Below are positions 58,201-64,000 of a stretch of DNA of 64,000 bases, in pieces (position 1 is the stretch's first letter; every line of letters begins with the position of its first letter). Both the position numbers and the translations under genes were made by a program. The stretch comes from Gloeopeniophorella convolvens (taxonomy: Eukaryota; Basidiomycota; Agaricomycetes; Russulales), in the NCBI GenBank assembly GCA_022496205.1, contig WTXD01000036.1, positions 62,001-126,000 of the forward strand. Reading direction: 5' to 3'. The notes beneath the pieces are model-generated. The model searched no databases, was not told where the DNA came from, and saw nothing but the letters and a program-made list of their open reading frames with translations.

Positions 58201-59700
58201 TGTGCACAGCAGGTGGCAGCCCGCGCCAGTGTTCCGCGCACAAGCCACTGCAGGCGCGACTGAAACGCGCCGCGCGCAGTTCGGTTCGCGCGTGCGTCAG
58301 TGGGCCGGGCCCGTGGGTGCGCCAGTGGCCCGCCTGCCTGACGTGGGGCGCGCGCAGTGGCTGCGCGGCCTGTGTGGGCGTGGGCGTGGGCATGCGCCGG
58401 GGCAGCCTCGGGGAAACGCGCAGCGCCGTGCACGTTGCGGCGGGCCCCCCTGGCACCGCCCGGGCTTCACGCTACCGTTTGGCTCCAGCTGTGCGCACGC
58501 AGGCGCCCGCGTGTGGCGGCGCCGAGCACAGTCTATACAACAGCGCAGCGCAGCCCAGGCACCCCATCTACCTGTCTGTCTGTCTGTCTGGCTGGCTCTC
58601 GGTGCTGTGCTCCCAGTGCTACCTTCTTCCGCACACACTATTGCTAAACTGTGTCAATGCTGCGCCCGATTGGAACCCTTCCCCCTCCATCCGATCCCCG
58701 ATCGCGCGAATCGGGCGGAACCCCCCGATTGCCTTCAGGCCTTGCCTTGCCCAAGCCACTGCGGCACGGCACTTGCAATTGTGGCCGTGGCCAGCTGGCA
58801 CGCATCCGGCGTCTCAGCTGCCGCCACTGGCGCCAGCGCAGCGTCCAGTCCCGCTGCGCGTTACAAACGCGCGCGCCCACATTGGCCGCGCGTTCTCACC
58901 ACACGCGTCTGCGCCTGCGCACGAGTACGAATTCTTCCAGATGGAGAGCCGAGCCGCCTCGCTGCTGCGTGGGTGCACATGTACAGTAAGTACGTATCCC
59001 CTCCCTCTCTCTCTCTCCCACGGCGCAATGACGCCCGCGCGTCGGAGGCGAACGTTGTCCGACCGTGCCCGGGCGCTAAACCGCGAGCGCGCGAAGGCGC
59101 GAGCATGGGGCGACTGGCAGGTGGATCAGAGTGCCAGATCGCGCGCCTGCCGTACATACGCGTCCTCCCGTGTACCTGACTAGACTTGTGTGCACCGGAC
59201 GGCAATCCAACGCGTCGCGTCAACTTTGTACGTATGTAGCGTGGTCCTGCGGCTTCAGCGCGCTGGTGACCTCATGCGTCGATCCCGTTTGTCAGCAGGC
59301 TTGTGCGCGCGCGCGCCTGGTCCACTCCAGCCCGCCCCAGCGTCCGAGGTACTGGATGTGTCCAGCGCGGGCCCGCGAAGAGCCAGTTGGATCCCCGCGG
59401 ACGCCGCAGCCTGGCGTGCGCGCGCTGGGCTCTTCTCGACAGATACATTCGTTCGATGGCGAGTTGCAGCTGGGCTGGCTGGAATCGCCGTCGCCGTCGC
59501 CGCTGCGTGCATTTCCCACAGGCACTCTCAAGAGCCGATCGCTCATTGATCCCGGCTTCGGTGGGCGACCCGTCGGTTGCTCCTATCTCTACCCTCTGTG
59601 CGCGGAGCGTCCATCAGCTCCGGGGGGTGCATATGCATCCTCCCTCCCCTCCTCCTGTGCATGCGCGCATGTACCATTGTGCCGCCCCCGCGCGGCTGTC
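55212..59700. other. GC/C-rich upstream tract of the Sfp1-like gene, no supported gene
   Basis: The first about 600 bp are strongly C-rich on the + strand (55380-55900), as in long fungal promoters or 5' UTRs. The rest is CpG-dense with stop-poor frames. The longest, 57569-59179 (+, 536 codons), is Arg/Ala/Pro-rich without a domain and overlaps similar frames on both strands. Confidence 0.5.
58086..58117. repeat. CTTCTG hexamer microsatellite, about 5 units
   Basis: Five perfect units. A CTGT tetramer run follows at 58572-58590. Both lie in the GC-rich non-coding tract. Confidence 0.8.
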
Positions 59701-62700
59701 TGCTTTCGACACCGGTACTAGCGTGCGCCGTGCTGCTTCCGCTGCAGCCCATTCGTCATGCGTGCTTTGCGTTTCGCATGCGTGTGGTGCATGCACAGGC
59801 GCCCATTTGTGTCTGGCGCGGCGTGGGCACGGCGGGCCACAGTTGTCCCGCTGGAAGCAGATCAGCGCCGCGCCGCGCGGGCTGCTAGGGGTCGCCTCGT
59901 CATCGTCGAGTTGCGCATCGCCCGTCTTTTGGGATAGGGACAAGTACGATACGCCAAATTCGTTATTGGAAACTGCTTTGAGGTTCGTTCGCTTGCGAGA
60001 TGTGATACGCGTACGCATGCGGCGTCTTAGATGAGGTCCGAGCTGGCTAGATCGCCGGGGCTAGGAGCGAACTAGTGAATGCGCATCATGATCATTCGAT
60101 AATCATATTCTATGTTGCGCATAGACTAAGTCCGGTATGCGATTGCACAAACGAGGTCATCTGGTATGGCGAGTGATGTCGAGCAGCAGGGGGAGCAGGG
60201 GGATCGCTGTGCAATATATTGCAGCGGCCCTTCACGGCACTGACGTAGAGCGCCGGGGCGCTATATGCCTGCTACATATAGGGTGCCATGTGCCAGTGAA
60301 GGCGCCCGCGTGGTGATATTTAGCGCCCAGCGGCATCGGGGAGCGCTGAACGATGCTGCTGCATTGTCTGCGCGAGGCACGACCGCGGCGAGGAAGTGGT
60401 CGGGCGCCACCGCGTCTTCTGTGATAAGTATGCATGATAAGTATGCCAGACGCGTGCTCGGAGTCCGAGGAGTAGCGCGGTCTCTCGAACGTTGCTCATG
60501 ATAACTACATGGGCATATGGCTGCTCACCATCACGATCGTCATCACCACGGATCGCCCGGATTTGAATTTAAGCAATATCCTGTTACGATGCCACATCTT
60601 GGGCCGTCGCCGCTGAGTTGCGCGCCGCGATGGGTATATACGTGCTTCAGCCCTTGGGCTATCCCGCCTGGAGATAAGCGCATCACGAGCGGATGGCCAT
60701 GGACATAGCGGTATACCCCATACTTACACCGATTAGCTTCTGAGTTAGCAAGTAGCTTTTGAAATCGGGACCGGGATCACTTGATCTAGTGCCCGATGGG
60801 ATGTCAATCGAGTCGCGCCCTCCTGTCTGTGACGCTCACTCCTTTGAGATGCTGCAGCGGCACTAGTGCGCGGGGTGGTGCAATAACCAATACGGAGGCA
60901 TCGTACGCATAGCATGTCCGGACGAATCGGCGAGCATAGACGCATCGTATCATGCGCGCGTGATGTGGGCGATCGTAGTGATCAGGGAGCACGTTGATAG
61001 CCTTGATACACGCCGATCGAATCGAATCCGGGCTGGGAGGCAGGGGCAACCGATTCGATTGCGGGACGCGGGGCCGATGCCTGAGGCAGGCACCGACGAT
61101 CGCGCGACGACGGAAGCAAAACGCTCGCCGGCGTTGCGCGAGATCTGTGCAGTCACAGTGGCGCACTGGCTGCACTACCGAGAAAGCACCAAGTATGCGC
61201 CCATGTTGCCAAGTCGCGCAAGTATATGGGCGGGCCTATGGGGTATGTCAGCAACGCGCGGCGGGCGGGCGAGCAACGAAACGATGTGGTGATGCGCAAG
61301 TTGGTTTCGAGGTGAGAGCTCGAGCCGCGGCCCCGCGCCGCCGGCAGGCGACCTGGAGATGGCGCCAAATATGGCAGGTGCGGCCGGCGCGGCTCCACAA
61401 CGTGCGTTCGAGCGGGGTGCCGGAAGGTGCCGGGGGCCGTTCGATCGGCAGGGGCCGGAGCGTGGCTGGAACGTGTTTGTGGCGTTCGTACGTGACCAAG
61501 CTGTAGTAGGTTGTAGTCGCTCGACAAGGTTTCGTTTCCCTAGGTTCCCCTGGCGGTCAGCGCACCAGGCACCAGGAAGTATGGTTTTTGCGCTGCGGCC
61601 CGATGCCGTCGCTAGTATGAGCTCCCCTCCGCACCCTGGTGGAAGTATCGTCTCGAGATCGCACAAGTGGTCCACTCACATACGGAACTAGGGTTCCGGC
61701 GAATAGGCGATAGCTACCACTCTTGGAGAGCAGCACCCAGCCGGTGCTTCCCTTCTCAGAAACGCTCCTACAAGCTATCAAGATGCTATGATCTGATCGT
61801 GGTGCGCGTCTCCCCAGGCCTTTTTGGCAGAACCCATTAAACGACCGCAGGCCACTGCAACGGGCGTTGCCCAAGAGTCCGACTCGGGGGGATCTGTAAG
61901 CTTCCATGGCTCGATGGGCTACTCGGGTGCGTGTATATGCCAGGTGTTGCATTCTAGTGCACCTGCACGCCCACGCAGTGTTCTGATACCCTAGGTTCCC
62001 TGCTGGTACGGTACGCCCCATCGCAATACGTAACCTCTGGAGCCCGAACGACGATCCGCGGGCCGCAACGAGGCGACGATTGACCAGTGAGGCACACGCG
62101 CGCCCTTCCTTCGACCGTGGTGTAGGTCTAGTGACCGGTTGACCCCGCAAAACCGCGTTCGGTCTGTCCATGTGCTCCTCTAGGCGGCTGTTCCATCGAG
62201 ACGTGATGTCGTACTCAATAAACATGCTCTTCCCTTCAAACGTCAGTGCGGCGCCTGCCGCGGCGGCACCATAATCGTCCCCGTGCCTGTAATTGAGCTG
62301 TGGCTCCCGCATCGTGTGGCCGTGGCGAAGGCTAATCCTAGGAGCCCGCCAACCCCTGGGCGTAATGACGGACGGCGCGCCGCTGGCACATGACATCCCA
62401 ACGACTTGCACGAGGACTCGAGGACGTCTGGCGCGCGACGCCGAATACAGCCTTAATGCGCACGCGACCGCAACCCCAACGGCTTGCTGCATGGTGTCGC
62501 CCAGCCGACGACGCGCCAATCCTTCCGGACTTCCCAGGGTTCTGCTACCCTGCCACAGACACCGAAGCAGCAGGTGCGTAGCATACAGCCTCCGAGATGG
62601 CATGACACCCCGGACCACACGCACAGTGCCAGGGAGCTGTCGTGGAATGGAACACACGCATCGTGTTATTATGGTGCGGCGCAGGATGCTGCTTCTCTGG

Positions 62701-64000
62701 CGGACAGGCAGGCAGGCTCGGGGACCCTGTCCAGCGCTGCGAGCAAGTGTAGTAATGCCGGCATGCGCCCTGGAACCCGCATGCTCGCGCGTCAGGAGGC
62801 CCGACGCGGGGCGCGCGTGTTTGCTCTCTCGAGATGCGCGCCTCTGCCGTTACGGGTTACGCCACACGAGGTTTGCACCGTTCACGCAACTGATTCACTT
62901 GGTCGTCGAATCGCGCTGGTCCAATGCTGACTTTTCGTGCAGTGCCCGCGAACGCCCCGCGCGCGCCGGTGACTCAGCGCGAGCCGCAACTTGTCTTACT
63001 CAGTGCGCGCACTGCGCGCGTCCATCCCAGCCACCGTCCTGAGGGACTCGACCTGCGCTGAGTCAGCCTCTGCACGCAGCTCCGGTAGGCTCCAAAGAAC
63101 ATGACCACGGTACCGGTATAGAAGCCTCTTCGGAAGCAGTGCTATGCTTTGGTGCTTGCTTCTTTGTGCTCTCGGTATCTGTTGGGGGCCTGGAGCCTGC
63201 CTGCGCGCACTGCGCATCAAGGATCAGGCAACTCAGGCTGGCAGGCGCACGCCTTTAGTCCCGACGATACCCACGGCCTGCAGTACTGCAATAGCTCCTC
63301 TGTCTGTCCGAGTTGACGAGAGTCGAAGAGCGGATCGACGCGCGGGGCCCGACGGCATTATGTACGAGTACGTACTGGTATTCTATCCCGCTTCTACTTT
63401 CAGGGTTCACTTAGGTTCTGTTCTATGTACGTTCTTTTGTTCTGTTCTGCCCGTGCGGGCCATGTTCGTGCACCCAGCCCTCGATCCCGACTATCTCCAT
63501 TCACGCACATGTTCTCGTTTCAGGCGCGCGCGGAGCGCAGTGAATAACAAACACTCGAGCCCCCGAGAACTTTCAGGCCGGAGGGAAGGCAGCCGGGCTA
63601 AGGATACGCCACGAACGTGCGAGCGAGTGCAGGGCCAAGCAGCAGCGATCGATGCGCACAGGCACGGGCTGCGCCGGCCATGAGCATCACGATGCATATC
63701 CATGACGCGCTAATATGCTAGAGTTCAATGACCGGGAACGACCGAGGACGGGCAAAAGTTCAGGTTTCGACCATCGGGAGCTGAAGATCAAAGCCCGTGA
63801 ACCTCTAGGTTAAAGTTCGACGTCGACGGGCCCTGGGCGAGCCGCAGCTGCGCTCGATCCCCAAGTCCAAACTCTAATAATCTAGCTCAGAACCGTGCTG
63901 AGTTGAATCTTGCTTGCGATCGATCCGGCAACTCTGGCGCCGAACTGTCCTTCGTAGCACCACTAAGTATGTCCAACAAGACCGTCTATGACAGAGGCCT
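59701..64000. other. Right-end region, no supported gene
   Basis: Open frames (61557-62657 -, 366 codons; 62293-63042 +, 249 codons; 63144-63683 +) overlap each other on opposite strands and are Arg-rich. They lack known motifs and look like chance frames in GC-rich DNA. If any gene exists here, the 366-codon frame is the first to test. Confidence 0.4.

Noticed and set aside
57569..59179. 536-codon open frame on the + strand
   Set aside because: Arg/Ala/Pro-rich with microsatellite-coded Phe/Cys runs, no domain, and equally open frames in other phases and on the other strand. It is expected by chance in this GC-rich tract.
60517..60708. ORF starting with a His-rich tag-like string (MAAHHHDRHHHG)
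   Set aside because: It resembles a vector affinity tag, but the surrounding DNA is ordinary genomic sequence with no vector features, and the ORF is only 63 codons.
61557..62657. 366-codon open frame on the - strand
   Set aside because: No motif, overlapped by a 249-codon frame on the opposite strand, and no flanking splice or promoter signal. Kept only as untested.

Overview
The window reads as nuclear DNA of a filamentous basidiomycete, most likely an Agaricomycete of polypore type. The GC content is high, genes are split by many short introns (about 40-70 nt, mostly GTRNGT...YAG), genes lie on both strands with long spacers, and the recognisable genes include class I hydrophobins, a fungal beta-tubulin, a DUF3433 membrane protein and an Sfp1-like C2H2 factor. 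I rebuilt exon models by hand by matching open frames, splice sites and intron phase. No bacterial, plasmid or CRISPR features, rRNA or convincing tRNA were seen.

Layout. 0-6.4 kb: the 5' part of a small gene running off the left edge, a secreted Ser/Pro-rich protein with a likely GPI anchor, an APH-type phosphotransferase-like protein, a DUF7770-like protein and an F-box/LRR-like protein. 7-24.5 kb: the main feature, five paralogous questin-oxidase-like (AflY-type, DUF4243) genes, all on the + strand with the same five-exon, four-phase structure. Copies 1-3 are contiguous. Copies 4-5 are separated from them by about 6 kb holding a 624-residue orphan gene and AT-rich repeats. 25.8-27.6 kb: a complete nine-exon beta-tubulin gene (- strand). 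30.1-34.0 kb: a direct tandem duplication of a roughly 1.8-2.0 kb unit, each copy carrying a class I hydrophobin (- strand); one unit has gained a small insertion. 34-38.3 kb: no gene I can support. 38.3-40.7 kb: a decayed DUF3433 pseudogene. 43.0-45.8 kb: its near-intact DUF3433 paralogue, on the same strand. 47.9-49.7 kb: a twelve-exon EamA/DMT-type transporter (- strand). 53.2-55.2 kb: an Sfp1-like C2H2 zinc-finger regulator (- strand) with an apparent one-base frameshift in its first exon. It sits inside long GC- and CpG-dense tracts (about 49.9-53 kb and 55.2-59.7 kb) with no credible coding sequence. 59.7-64 kb: nothing I can support.

How the genes relate. I see no operon-like pathway. 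The dominant process is local gene duplication at different ages: a five-member oxidase array with conserved intron phases, a recent hydrophobin pair, and a DUF3433 pair in which one copy has died. No polyketide synthase or other core biosynthetic gene lies inside the oxidase array, so its substrate cannot be inferred from its neighbours.
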